From: Desulfosporosinus fructosivorans
Lineage (GTDB): Bacteria; Bacillota; Desulfitobacteriia; Desulfitobacteriales; Desulfitobacteriaceae
Assembly: GCF_004766045.1 (NCBI RefSeq)
Contig: NZ_SPQQ01000001.1
Location: forward strand, 496,001 to 560,000
Length of the DNA: 64,000 nt
Reading direction: 5' to 3'
Shown here: piece by piece, positions 17,484 to 25,836 of the stretch
Layout of the letters: every line of letters begins with the position of its first letter
Numbering within the stretch: the first letter of the stretch is position 1
Made by a program: the position numbers and the translations under genes
Notes under the pieces: model-generated
What the model was told of the DNA's origin: nothing
Databases searched by the model: none
Seen by the model: the letters and a program-made list of their open reading frames with translations, nothing else

Positions 17484-19748
17484 ATGCTATCCAGCCGTAT
17501 GGATTGGCTTAGACATCACACCATTTGGCTACGCGCCATTGTTGGGGTGATGTATTTTCTCTTGTTTACGGTTCTGTTATCGTCAAGCTTGTTTGTCACA
17601 AAACTCCATTTGGTAGTAGGAGAGCCAAGTCCTCAGCTCATTATAGCGCCATGGAACAAGGATATTGATGATGTCGTAAAGTATACTCAAGACCAGGACG
17701 CCGCTGCGAAAGCCGTTCAAGCGGTGTACAAGCTGGACGATGGGTATATGAATCAGCTGACTACGGACCTTGAAGAAGCGTTTGATGCTGTGCGGGAAGC
17801 CGCTGCCCTCACTGAGGAGGAGAGTATACGTGTCACTAAGCTACAGCAAAGCCAGCCGTTCACGGGTTTAGCAAAGGGGATCTTAGTTTCATTGATGAAG
17901 ACTTCTCCAGATGCTTTAACTGCTGCTGAGCAAATCGGTAGTACTATTATCTTGAATAGAGCGCGTAACGCTGATACTGGGGCGCGGACGGACTCGGATG
18001 TGGAGCCACTCCGTGAGGCTATAAAAGCGGATATTCATAAGTCAGAGCTGCAGGATGATGCTAAAGTATTCTTTGGGGCCTTTGTGGATCAAAAAGTGAC
18101 GCGGCCGACCTTGACTGTAGATGAAGAAACCACAGAAAAATTACGTGCTGTGGCTCGAACGGTTATGAAAAAAGATGTGCTGCACTATAAGGCGAATCAA
18201 AAGATTGTCGGTGCAGGCGATATTGTTGACGAAAGTGTTTTCCAAGTGTTAGTTGCCTATGGTCTGATCAATAGTAGTAACACCTGGAAATCGGCGTCTG
18301 GAATCGGTCTGATTGTTCTTATTGGCATAGGTACAATATGGATTTACTTACTTCAATATAAAAGGGATATCTTGGCTGTGTTCAACCGAATTGTGCTGGT
18401 TGGACTGACGATGGTTTTGGTTTTGGCTATTGGTCGTGGAGTGATTTCCTTAAATTTAGGTGGAACGGAATTTAACTCCTTGTCAGGTGCGCTCATTCCA
18501 GTTGCTTGGGCGACCATGACGATTGCCATTTTAATCGGTGTGGATGTCGCTTTGCTAGTGGCAGTTGTCTTGGCAATTTTCGTGGCAATTTTGGTAGACC
18601 CTACACTCTCGACCGCCTTAGGCCTTCAAACTGGCATAGTGGCTCTTTTTGGAGGGTTTGTCGGGGTGTATAGCGTGTCCCATTTAAGTCAGCGTTCGGA
18701 TTTGGCGCGTGCAGGCCTATTTGTGTCCGCGGTCAATGTATTGATGGTCAGTGCGATAGCCTTGACTACAGGAATGCGTGTGTCGGTGTGGTTGGTAGGA
18801 TTGCTCTTAGGAACTGTAAATGGTGTGGCGTCTTCCTTTTTGACGGTGGGGGCCTTGCATTGGTTTGAGTCAGGATTTCGGATTACCTCCTCTGTGCGGC
18901 TTTTGGAACTATCCAATCCTAATCGCCCATTGCTGAAGCGTCTATTGATGGAGGCACCAGGGACCTACCACCATAGCATCTTAGTTGGTAATCTGGCCGA
19001 GGCCGCCGCTGAGGCAGTGCATGCAGATGCTACGTTGGTAAGAGTAGGCTCTATGTATCATGATATTGGAAAATTAAAACGACCTTACTTTTTTATTGAG
19101 AACCAATTTACCCAAGATAACCCTCATGATAAAATCGCCCCGACCTTAAGCTCACTGATTATCACCTCTCACGTTAAAGATGGGTTGGAATTGGCGAAGG
19201 AAAATAAACTTCCACAGCAACTTCAAGATATTATCGCTCAGCACCATGGAGACGGATTAGTCAGCTTCTTTTATCACAAGGCCCTTGAGGAAAATGAGGA
19301 GGTTCCTGAGGAAGCTTTCCATTATGAAGGGCCGAAACCCCAGACTAAAGAGGCAGCCCTTGTTTCTTTGGCGGACAATGTGGAAGCGGCGGTACGGTCA
19401 ATGAAACAACACACGCCTGGACGAGTCGAAGGGCTTGTTCGGAAAATTATTAAGGATAAGCTTAATGATGGTCAGTTAGATCAATGTGATTTAACGTTTC
19501 AGGACTTAGACCGAATTGCGATGGCCTTTGTGCGAGTCTTGAGTGGGATTTTCCACTCCCGCGTTGAATATCCGGAGTTGCCGGCAGCTCGGGATGGTAG
19601 CGGTACACAGAAGAAACTCCTGGAAGAGGCCAGTAAACAAACTAGTAAATTGAGTGGGGAGGCAGTGAAGGTACTTGAAGATGGTGTTGCTTCAAAGACT
19701 GAAATTCCTCAAGTTGAGTCGTCGTCTCCTGTTAATGATGAGTCTTAG
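17484..19748 (+). CDS. pgpH: 7TM-HD phosphodiesterase PgpH (cyclic di-AMP hydrolase)
   Basis: About 754 residues. It has an N-terminal membrane anchor (about residues 15-37), an extracellular 7TMR-HDED domain (40-280), seven membrane segments (about 290-480), and a cytoplasmic HD domain with APGTYHHSILVGNLAEAA, MYHDIGKLKRP and IIAQHHGDG. PgpH degrades cyclic di-AMP to pApA. ATG 17484 has AAAGG with 8-nt spacing and is preferred; an upstream ATG pair at 17442/17445 has AAGG directly touching it. The tail (residues about 705-754) is a Ser/Glu-rich extension. ybeY follows by 34 nt. Confidence 0.93.
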   Translation: MLSSRMDWLRHHTIWLRAIVGVMYFLLFTVLLSSSLFVTKLHLVVGEPSPQLIIAPWNKDIDDVVKYTQDQDAAAKAVQAVYKLDDGYMNQLTTDLEEAFDAVREAAALTEEESIRVTKLQQSQPFTGLAKGILVSLMKTSPDALTAAEQIGSTIILNRARNADTGARTDSDVEPLREAIKADIHKSELQDDAKVFFGAFVDQKVTRPTLTVDEETTEKLRAVARTVMKKDVLHYKANQKIVGAGDIVDESVFQVLVAYGLINSSNTWKSASGIGLIVLIGIGTIWIYLLQYKRDILAVFNRIVLVGLTMVLVLAIGRGVISLNLGGTEFNSLSGALIPVAWATMTIAILIGVDVALLVAVVLAIFVAILVDPTLSTALGLQTGIVALFGGFVGVYSVSHLSQRSDLARAGLFVSAVNVLMVSAIALTTGMRVSVWLVGLLLGTVNGVASSFLTVGALHWFESGFRITSSVRLLELSNPNRPLLKRLLMEAPGTYHHSILVGNLAEAAAEAVHADATLVRVGSMYHDIGKLKRPYFFIENQFTQDNPHDKIAPTLSSLIITSHVKDGLELAKENKLPQQLQDIIAQHHGDGLVSFFYHKALEENEEVPEEAFHYEGPKPQTKEAALVSLADNVEAAVRSMKQHTPGRVEGLVRKIIKDKLNDGQLDQCDLTFQDLDRIAMAFVRVLSGIFHSRVEYPELPAARDGSGTQKKLLEEASKQTSKLSGEAVKVLEDGVASKTEIPQVESSSPVNDES

Positions 19749-19782
19749 TGAACTTTGATGGTTGAAGGGAGGAAAGAAAAAC

Positions 19783-20256
19783 GTGATCTTGGATATTGCT
19801 TGGGAAGAAGAGTCAATTTTGCTTGAACAGCGAGAACCGCTCGTCGCAATGTTAAATCGGGCTATTGAAGCGGGGATCCGTCTTTCCAAAGGGTCAGATG
19901 AGGCGGAAGTTAGTTTGATGCTGGTAGATGATCAGCGCATCCATGCCCTGAATTTGGAGTATCGAGGGGTGGATCGTCCGACGGATGTTCTTTCGTTTGC
20001 TTTACAGGAGGAAACAGAGGAGGAACCAGATTCTGAGTTTGAAGACGAAATGCTTGGGGATATCGTGATTTCTGTTCCTCGGGCAAGAGCTCAAGCAGAG
20101 GAATATGGTCATTCCTTCGAGCGGGAACTGGTTTACCTTGCTGTACATGGGACGCTCCATTTATTGGGGTATGATCATGAAGAAGAGCCAGATAAACTAG
20201 AGATGCGACATAAAGAAGAAGAAGTGATGGCGCTACTTAATTTAGAGAGAACTTGA
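19783..20256 (+). CDS. ybeY: Endoribonuclease YbeY (rRNA maturation factor)
   Basis: About 157 residues. The zinc site [14 protein letters not shown], with a further downstream acidic helix, identifies the family. [14 protein letters not shown] is the other conserved block. YbeY is a metal-dependent RNase needed for 16S rRNA 3'-end maturation and ribosome quality control. I chose GTG 19783 because GGGAGG is 10 nt upstream; a TTG at 19762 would read through this site. It lies in the pgpH-ybeY-dgkA-cdd-era cluster typical of Bacillota. Confidence 0.94.
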   Translation: MILDIAWEEESILLEQREPLVAMLNRAIEAGIRLSKGSDEAEVSLMLVDDQRIHALNLEYRGVDRPTDVLSFALQEETEEEPDSEFEDEMLGDIVISVPRARAQAEEYGHSFERELVYLAVHGTLHLLGYDHEEEPDKLEMRHKEEEVMALLNLERT

Positions 20257-20299
20257 ATATTGGTTAACAAGCTCACGCAGTTAACCATACGGAGGATTC

Positions 20300-20683
20300 A
20301 TGGGGGAATATCAGAAACAAGGGTTTTGGCGCAGCCTCAATCAGGCTTGGCGAGGATTACTACATACTTGGAGAACGCAGGGACACATGAAGTTTCATGT
20401 CGGTGCAGGAATTGGCGTCTTGTTCTCTGCTTGGTGGTGGCAGGTTTCACGCTTTGAATGGCTGATTCTCATTGCTGCGATAGGCTGTGTTATTGGTTCG
20501 GAAGTGATGAATAGTGCGCTTGAAATTGTGGTGGATATGGTTCAACCAGACTTTCACCCTCTAGCGGGAATGGCTAAGGACGTGGCTGCAGGTGCCGTTT
20601 TGGTGACTACGATCCAAGCTATCGCGATTGGGTTGATTGTCTTTTTTCCACGTTTTTTTCTCTTGGCGAGTAAGATCTTTTAA
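20300..20683 (+). CDS. dgkA: Diacylglycerol/undecaprenol kinase, DgkA family
   Basis: 127 residues. Three membrane segments follow an amphipathic N-terminus (FWRSLNQAWRGLLHTWRTQGHMKFH). The catalytic and metal site is IGSEVMNSALEIVVDMVQPDFHPLAGMAKDVAAGAV. Gram-positive members phosphorylate undecaprenol, recycling the wall lipid carrier. ACGGAGGA lies 5 nt before the ATG. The TTTTTCCACGTTTTTTTCTCTT stretch near the 3' end is coding. Confidence 0.92.
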   Translation: MGEYQKQGFWRSLNQAWRGLLHTWRTQGHMKFHVGAGIGVLFSAWWWQVSRFEWLILIAAIGCVIGSEVMNSALEIVVDMVQPDFHPLAGMAKDVAAGAVLVTTIQAIAIGLIVFFPRFFLLASKIF

Positions 20684-20746
20684 GATGCTTCTATGAAAGC
20701 TCTCCTATTTCAAGGCGTAAGTATCGAAGAGACAGGAGTTTTTTAC

Positions 20747-21187
20747 TTGAAGATGGATCAATCCCCAACGATCGGAGTATTTAAAGACCTTGAACCAAAA
20801 TTAAGGCTAGAACTAATTAATCAAGCTCAATCAGCTTATCAACAAGCTTATGTACCGTATTCCCATTATCCCGTTGGATCAGCCGTTCTTTTTTCCTCTG
20901 GAAAGATTTATAGCGGGTGTAACGTCGAGAATGCAAGTTACGGTTTAACTGTTTGTGCGGAGAGAAATGCTATTTTCCAAGCGATAGCTCAGGGAGAACG
21001 GGACTTGAAAGGAATTGCTATTGCTGTACCGACGGAAGCGTTTCCCTCCCCTTGTGGCGCATGTCGGCAAGTAATTCGAGAGTTTGCCATGGATTGTCCC
21101 GTTATTTTGATAAATGGCTCAGGCCTGACACGTCTGACAAGTTTGAAGAAGTTATTACCGGATTCGTTTGGGCCTGAGTTTCTATAA
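20747..21187 (+). CDS. cdd: Cytidine deaminase
   Basis: About 146 residues. The zinc and catalytic motifs are CAERNAIF (with the catalytic Glu) and PCGACRQV, with PYSHYPVGSAV and GCNVENASYG before them. It converts cytidine and deoxycytidine to uridine forms in pyrimidine salvage. TTG 20747 is preferred because AGGAG is 8 nt upstream; starts at 20693 and 20753 are possible. Repeat element A copy 3 begins 3-4 nt after the stop codon, so this is the one A-linked gene whose stop is not inside the element. Confidence 0.93.
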   Translation: MKMDQSPTIGVFKDLEPKLRLELINQAQSAYQQAYVPYSHYPVGSAVLFSSGKIYSGCNVENASYGLTVCAERNAIFQAIAQGERDLKGIAIAVPTEAFPSPCGACRQVIREFAMDCPVILINGSGLTRLTSLKKLLPDSFGPEFL

Positions 21188-21190
21188 GGC

Positions 21191-21408
21191 CTTGTGTTAC
21201 ACAGCGCTCGGTGCTTACGACGCAGAGCAAACTAGCCGTTCAAGCTCTTGTCTCTGGGGAGCGGGGTACCCGCCAAATTCGCCATCCTTGGCTCAGTTGG
21301 CGGCTTCGCACGTCCTGTGCTCAGCCCCGTATCTGGGGTCGCTTTCACGGAGTTTGCTGTTCTGCTTACGTAAAAGACGTCGCGCTGTGTGACACTGCGT
21401 CCCGGGCT
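21191..21408 (+). repeat. Composite repeat element A, copy 3 (short form)
   Basis: About 218 bp. It lacks the central module of copies 1 and 2, joining GGGGTAC directly to CCGCCAA. CCGCCAA (21270-21276) pairs with TTGGCGG (21297-21303). The right arm has lost the GAGCTTGAACGG block, so it is partly decayed. Confidence 0.88.
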
Positions 21409-21451
21409 GGGAACGAGTGGACGGGCGGGAGAAGAGGGACTGATCTTGGTA

Positions 21452-21479
21452 GACGGCACATTTCATGTGCACCGTCTTG
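21452..21479 (+). repeat. Hairpin repeat B, copy 4
   Basis: GACG-GCACAT-TTC-ATGTGC-AC-CGTC layout, 44 bp after element A copy 3. A weaker related sequence (GGGACGG, then a TCTATGTGTACTGTCTT end) lies at about 21530-21572. Confidence 0.85.
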
Positions 21480-21742
21480 ATTTGAGGGAATGGAAGGTTG
21501 AGGGAATGCAAGGTTCGTGAAGCACAGGGACGGTGGGAGAATGGGTCATTCTTCTATGTGTACTGTCTTACGGTGACACGGGGATGGCAGTGAGTTCGTT
21601 TTGGTTAATTAGACTTTGTCCTCTGTCACGCTTTGCGCTGTGGTTAAAAAAAGCCACGCTGGATAGATTTAATAGCTTAAGGTTATGGTAATGATGATAG
21701 ATAGGATAAGATAGAAGATAAATAAAGTAATAAGATAGGGAA

Positions 21743-22672
21743 GTGACTTCACCGTTGGTTTCAACAACATCAAAAAAAGAATTTCGTTCAGGTTTTGTAT
21801 CCGTTATTGGAAGGCCTAATGCCGGGAAATCGACTTTACTTAACCATCTACTTGGACAAAAAGTATTGATCATGTCAGATAAGCCCCAGACCACCCGAAA
21901 TCGCATTCAGTGCATTCTGACTGAAGAACGGGGACAAATCGTCTTTTTGGATACTCCAGGAATTCATAAACCCAAACATAAGTTAGGGGAATATATGGTC
22001 GGCAAAGCCAAGGAATCTATGCGCGATGTCGACGTTATCCTTTATTTGGTGGATCTTACTGCTGAATATGGTCCGGGTGAAGAGTATATTATCGAGATGC
22101 TTAAGCAATCAAAAAGCCCATGTATACTAGTCTTCAATAAGGTTGATTTACTAGTTTCGAAAGAAATGTTGATGCATAAAATTCAGAAATATTCTGCGCT
22201 CGTCGATTTTAAGGCCGTTGTTCCTATTTCTGCAAAAACAGGGGAAAATACGGATGCCCTATTAGATGAAATTTTTGCTCAGCTTTCTAATGGACCTATG
22301 TATTATCCAGAAGACGAAGTAACTGATCAGCCGGAACGGTTTATCATGGCGGAACTGGTGCGCGAAAAAGTGCTTCAGCTGACTCACGATGAAATTCCTC
22401 ATTCGATTGCCGTCGTAATCGAAGAAGTAGAAGAAAAGAAGACCCTTGTTAAAGTGAGGGCCTTGATTGTAGTTGAGCGTGAATCTCAAAAAGGGATTGT
22501 TATCGGGGCAGGTGGTAAACAGCTCAAAGAGATTAGCACCTTGGCTCGCATGGACATTGAGGCGTTGTTAGGGAGCAAGGTGTTTTTGGAGGTTTGGGTT
22601 AAAGTTAAAAAAGATTGGCGTAATCGCATGGATAGTTTACGTAATTACGGGTATGGAAAGGAACGGGAGTAA
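21743..22672 (+). CDS. era: GTPase Era
   Basis: About 309 residues. GTPase motifs are GRPNAGKST (residue about 22), DTPGIHKP and NKVD, followed by SAKTGEN. The C-terminal KH domain contains GIVIGAGGKQLKEI. Era binds the 3' end of 16S rRNA and assists 30S assembly. The start is uncertain: GTG 21743 directly touches AGGGAA, and TTG 21755 has better spacing. era is preceded by about 550 nt of repeats and hairpins and followed by deoC after 1 nt. Confidence 0.96.
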   Translation: MTSPLVSTTSKKEFRSGFVSVIGRPNAGKSTLLNHLLGQKVLIMSDKPQTTRNRIQCILTEERGQIVFLDTPGIHKPKHKLGEYMVGKAKESMRDVDVILYLVDLTAEYGPGEEYIIEMLKQSKSPCILVFNKVDLLVSKEMLMHKIQKYSALVDFKAVVPISAKTGENTDALLDEIFAQLSNGPMYYPEDEVTDQPERFIMAELVREKVLQLTHDEIPHSIAVVIEEVEEKKTLVKVRALIVVERESQKGIVIGAGGKQLKEISTLARMDIEALLGSKVFLEVWVKVKKDWRNRMDSLRNYGYGKERE

Positions 22673-22673
22673 G

Positions 22674-23309
22674 ATGAATCTTGCAGGAATGACTGATCAT
22701 ACGTTATTAAAACCTCAAGCCACAGAAAAGGACATCGTAACACTTTGTCATGAGGCTCAACAGCATAAGTTTGCGACTGTTTGCGTTAATCCGACGTATG
22801 TGCAAACGGCAGCGAAGCTATTACATGGCACAGGAATTGGTGTTGCGGCGGTAGTAGGTTTTCCGTTAGGGGCGACCTTTACTGAAGCTAAGGTTCAAGA
22901 GGTCTTCATGGTTAAGGCGCATGGTGGTAAAGAAGTGGACATGGTGATGAATATTGGTTGGGCAAAATCCGGACATTGGGAAGCCGTAGAGCAAGATATT
23001 GTTCGAGTGGTTGAAACGGCCCATGGCTGCGGGTTATTAATAAAAGTAATTATTGAAACTTGTTTGCTTACGGAAGATGAGAAAAAGACGGTTGCAGAGA
23101 TTGTCAAACGTGCCGGAGCAGATTACATAAAGACCTCGACTGGTTTTGCCGGGGGTGGAGCAAGTGTAGAAGACGTGCGTAATCTTAAAGCGTGGGTTGG
23201 GGAGGGCGTTAAGGTTAAAGCGTCCGGTGGAATCAGGACTAGGGAGTGTGCAATTGAGCTGGTTCAAGCGGGAGCGGAACGACTGGGGACTAGTGCTGTA
23301 CTTGTGTGA
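22674..23309 (+). CDS. deoC: Deoxyribose-phosphate aldolase, C-terminus altered by repeat insertion
   Basis: 211 residues. Conserved blocks include TDHTLLKPQ, VCVNPTYV, GFPLGA, KVIIETCLL and the Schiff-base lysine in YIKTSTGFAGGGA, plus VKASGGIR. It cleaves deoxyribose 5-phosphate in nucleoside catabolism, in keeping with nearby cdd. The family normally ends with several residues after GTSAG; here GTSAVLV runs into the first bases of repeat element A copy 4, which supplies the stop. The extreme C-terminus therefore looks replaced. ATG 22674 has GGGAG upstream. Confidence 0.94.
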   Translation: MNLAGMTDHTLLKPQATEKDIVTLCHEAQQHKFATVCVNPTYVQTAAKLLHGTGIGVAAVVGFPLGATFTEAKVQEVFMVKAHGGKEVDMVMNIGWAKSGHWEAVEQDIVRVVETAHGCGLLIKVIIETCLLTEDEKKTVAEIVKRAGADYIKTSTGFAGGGASVEDVRNLKAWVGEGVKVKASGGIRTRECAIELVQAGAERLGTSAVLV

Positions 23310-23520
23310 CACAGCGCTCGGATCCTACGACGCAGAGCAAACTAACCGTTCAAGCTCCTGCTGTGGGGAACGGGGTTCCCGGCAAATTCGCCATCCTTGG
23401 CTCAGTTGCCGGCTTCGCACGTCCTATGCTCAGCCCCGTATTTGGGGTCGGGAGCTTGAACGGAAGTCTGCTGTCTGCTTACGTAAAAGACGTCGCGCTG
23501 TGTGACACTGCGTCCCGGGC
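23301..23520 (+). repeat. Composite repeat element A, copy 4 (short form)
   Basis: 220 bp with both arms intact. CCGGCAA (23379-23385) pairs with TTGCCGG (23406-23412), a compensated G/C swap relative to copy 3. The deoC stop TGA at 23307-23309 lies within its left end. Confidence 0.9.
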
Positions 23521-23571
23521 TTGGAACCAGAGAAACCAGGACGTTTAGGGTGATGAGTGAGTTTCTTGGGA

Positions 23572-23599
23572 GACGGCGCATTTCATGCGCACCGTCTTG
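23572..23599 (+). repeat. Hairpin repeat B, copy 5
   Basis: The inner stem is GCGCAT/ATGCGC in place of GCACAT/ATGTGC in most copies, a compensated change. Bulge AC, end CTTG. It lies 52 bp after element A copy 4. Confidence 0.85.
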
Positions 23600-23785
23600 T
23601 GATGGGTCAGGGGACATTTGAGAATAGTTTTGAGAGCGCCGTAAAGGCCTGTCTAACAGGCTTAGGGGCGGGTGATGCGTTCTTGTGCCGTTGGTTTGGG
23701 TATGGGGCAGAAAATGATTGTTCTGGCGTTCACATGTATACTCGGATTATAGATTACAAAGAATAGTATGAGAAAGGGTGAGAGC

Positions 23786-24571
23786 GTGGCCGTTTATCAT
23801 GCGGACGCGTTAGTGATCCGTAGCCGGGAATTTGGAGAGTCGGATCGGGTGCTCACTCTTTTTTCGCGTGAGATGGGGAAGATACAGGCTGTGGCGAAAG
23901 GGGTGCGTAAACCTAAAAGTCGTCAAAGGGCTGGGGCTCAGCTGTTTACGTATGCAGATTTTCTAATTCATCGGGGTAAGACTTTGGATACTGTTAGTCA
24001 GTGCAGCCCTAGGGAAAGTTTCTCGCATCTTTGGTATGATCTTGATCGGTCTTTTGCGGCGACGGGTATTGCAGAACTCTTAGATATTTCGACGCTTCCG
24101 GCTCAACCTAATCAGGAACTTTTTGGACTTACTTTGACGTGCTTATTTCTTATTGAACAGTTTGACCCTGCCCTAGTGCTCAGTGCTTACACCTTGCGCT
24201 CGATGACGTTGTTAGGATATCGTCCACGTTTAGGGGAATGTGCTGAATGTGGAGTTAGTATAAGCGGTGAGCGTTTGTTTTTTAGTTCGGATGCTGGTGG
24301 TACGCTTTGTGGAAACTGTAGACAGACTTATTCTGGACGATGGATTCGGGCTGGTAGTGTTGCTTTTATGCGTCAATTAATCAAGGTAGATATCACAAAA
24401 ATTGACCGCTTGCGTTGGAATGCCTGGATGCAAGAAGAGATTCTGGAGACTTTACGGCTTTTTGTGGAGCATAAATTTGAGCGACCACTCAAATCATGGC
24501 GGATGGGGAGTCTAGGTACTGATGATGCGGGACGACACAATAGCAGAAGGGAAGGAAAAGAAAATGACTGA
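23786..24571 (+). CDS. recO: DNA repair protein RecO
   Basis: About 261 residues. The N-terminal OB fold has LVIRSREFGESDRVLTLFS and GKIQAVAKGVRKPKSR. The zinc-binding region has CAECGVS and CGNCRQ. RecO loads RecA on SSB-coated DNA with RecR. GTG 23786 fits the family start and has AAAGGGTGA upstream; ATG 23768 is possible. Sequences around its start (23734-23776) and its 3' end (24440-24571) are duplicated at 25655-25836, so a second, gutted copy of the locus lies downstream. Confidence 0.95.
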   Translation: MAVYHADALVIRSREFGESDRVLTLFSREMGKIQAVAKGVRKPKSRQRAGAQLFTYADFLIHRGKTLDTVSQCSPRESFSHLWYDLDRSFAATGIAELLDISTLPAQPNQELFGLTLTCLFLIEQFDPALVLSAYTLRSMTLLGYRPRLGECAECGVSISGERLFFSSDAGGTLCGNCRQTYSGRWIRAGSVAFMRQLIKVDITKIDRLRWNAWMQEEILETLRLFVEHKFERPLKSWRMGSLGTDDAGRHNSRREGKEND

Positions 24572-24579
24572 GAAAAAGT

Positions 24580-24619
24580 AATAGATCCTGCCTTCGGTTT
24601 ATCGAAGGCAGGATCTATT
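24580..24619. terminator. Bidirectional terminator between recO and the Opu remnant
   Basis: A 17-bp perfect stem (AATAGATCCTGCCTTCG and its complement) has a 6-nt loop. It ends both recO and, on the other strand, the Opu fragment. Confidence 0.9.
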
Positions 24620-24670
24620 TGTTTATTACTGTTCCCTTTTCTCAGAAGAATGTCTTTAATCCTTTTAGAT

Positions 24671-25433
24671 TTAGATTAAGCCTTGAGCCTTAAGCCACTC
24701 GTTGGCAACATCTTTAGATGCTTTCTTATCTAGATCAACCTGAGCGTTTAGTTTCTGCATTGTTGTATCGTCCAGCTTGCCTGCCAGTGAGTTAAGAGCA
24801 TCAGCAAGCTCTGGGTGTTTGGCTAACGTATCATTACGGATAATTGGAGCAGCGTAATAGGGGGGAAAGAATTTCTTGTCATCCTTTAGCACTAACAGGT
24901 CAAAGGCAATAATTCTTCCGTCTGTAGCATAGGCAGGACACACGTCCGCTTTACCGTCTTTGAGGGCGCCGTACATAAGGCCTGCATCCATTGCTTTAAC
25001 GTCCTTGAAGTTTATGCCGTACAATTTTTGAATACCCTTATATCCGTCATCACGCTCAAGGAATTCTGGCTCAGACACCATTACTAAACTAGGTGCATCC
25101 TTAATCAGATCACTGAAGGTTTTAACACCTAACTTTTCTGCATCTGCTTTTCGCATGGTCAGCGTATAGGTATTATTAAACCCAAAAGGCTTGAGCCAAG
25201 TAATGTCTTTCTTTTCTTTGTACATTTTGCTTACCTTAGCATAAGCTTCATCTGGGTCAGTTATGACCGCTTGTTCAAGTTGAACCGTCAAAGCCGTCCC
25301 TGTATATTCAGCATAGATGTCAATATCTCCGGCATCTAATGCTTTCGAGGCAACCATTGTTCCTCCGAGCCAAGGTTTAGTTTCGACTTCAAGATCAGTT
25401 TTAGCCTTTGGATACTTTATTAAACCGTATCAT
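24671..25433 (-). pseudogene. Remnant of an osmoprotectant (Opu) ABC transporter operon
   Basis: The body (24671-about 25423) encodes the C-terminal part of a glycine betaine/choline-binding protein of the OpuBC/OpuCC type, with DIYAEYTGTAL, FNNTYTLTMRK and CPAYATDGRI. It lacks any signal peptide and the N-terminal 50 or so residues. Immediately upstream, GAGGAGGTG precedes an ATG at 25433 encoding MIRFNKVSKG and then a stop; this looks like the start of an Opu ATPase subunit. In the +1 frame the sequence continues into YPKAKTDLEVETKPWLGGT of the binding domain. The ATPase body, the permease and the start of the binding protein appear deleted at this junction. A minimal restart at ATG 25357 would give a cytoplasmic fragment, probably non-functional. 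Confidence 0.8.
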
Positions 25434-25654
25434 TTTAACACCTCCTCTTTAATTTAAAATCCCCTATACATATATTAATACACAGCAACCAACAACCTAT
25501 TTTACAATAACAAGTTGCCTGCAACACTCTACCATATTTTGTCTTGTAGTGCAACCCAAAAGCATTGGATATCTAGGAAATAGCCACATTATTATATATC
25601 GGCCTCTCATCCTAAAGTCTGGGCTAGTGACGAGTGTCCAAGAGTAGAGTTTAG

Positions 25655-25836
25655 ATGTATACTGGGATTACAGATTACAAAGAATAGTAAAAGAAACGGT
25701 AGATATTCTGGAGACTTTGCGACTTTTCGTGGAGCATAAATTTAAGCGACCACTCAAATCATGGCGGATGGGGAGTCTAGGTACTGATGATGCGGGACGA
25801 CATAATAGATGAAGGGAAGGAAAAGAAAATGACGGA
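25655..25836 (+). pseudogene. Internally deleted second copy of the recO locus
   Basis: 25655-25697 matches the recO leader (23734-23776) and 25705-25836 matches the recO 3' end (24440-24571), with few mismatches and no indels in the latter. About 656 bp of recO is missing between the two blocks. The copy ends at the start of the UBA-domain gene, which in the first copy is also present but stops after five codons (ATG 24564). Confidence 0.88.

Noticed and set aside
21168..21511. Reading frames on both strands through element A copy 3 (and similar ones in copies 1, 2 and 4)
   Set aside because: They arise because the repeat is GC-rich and open in several frames; they do not align in the same frame between copies and lack start signals.
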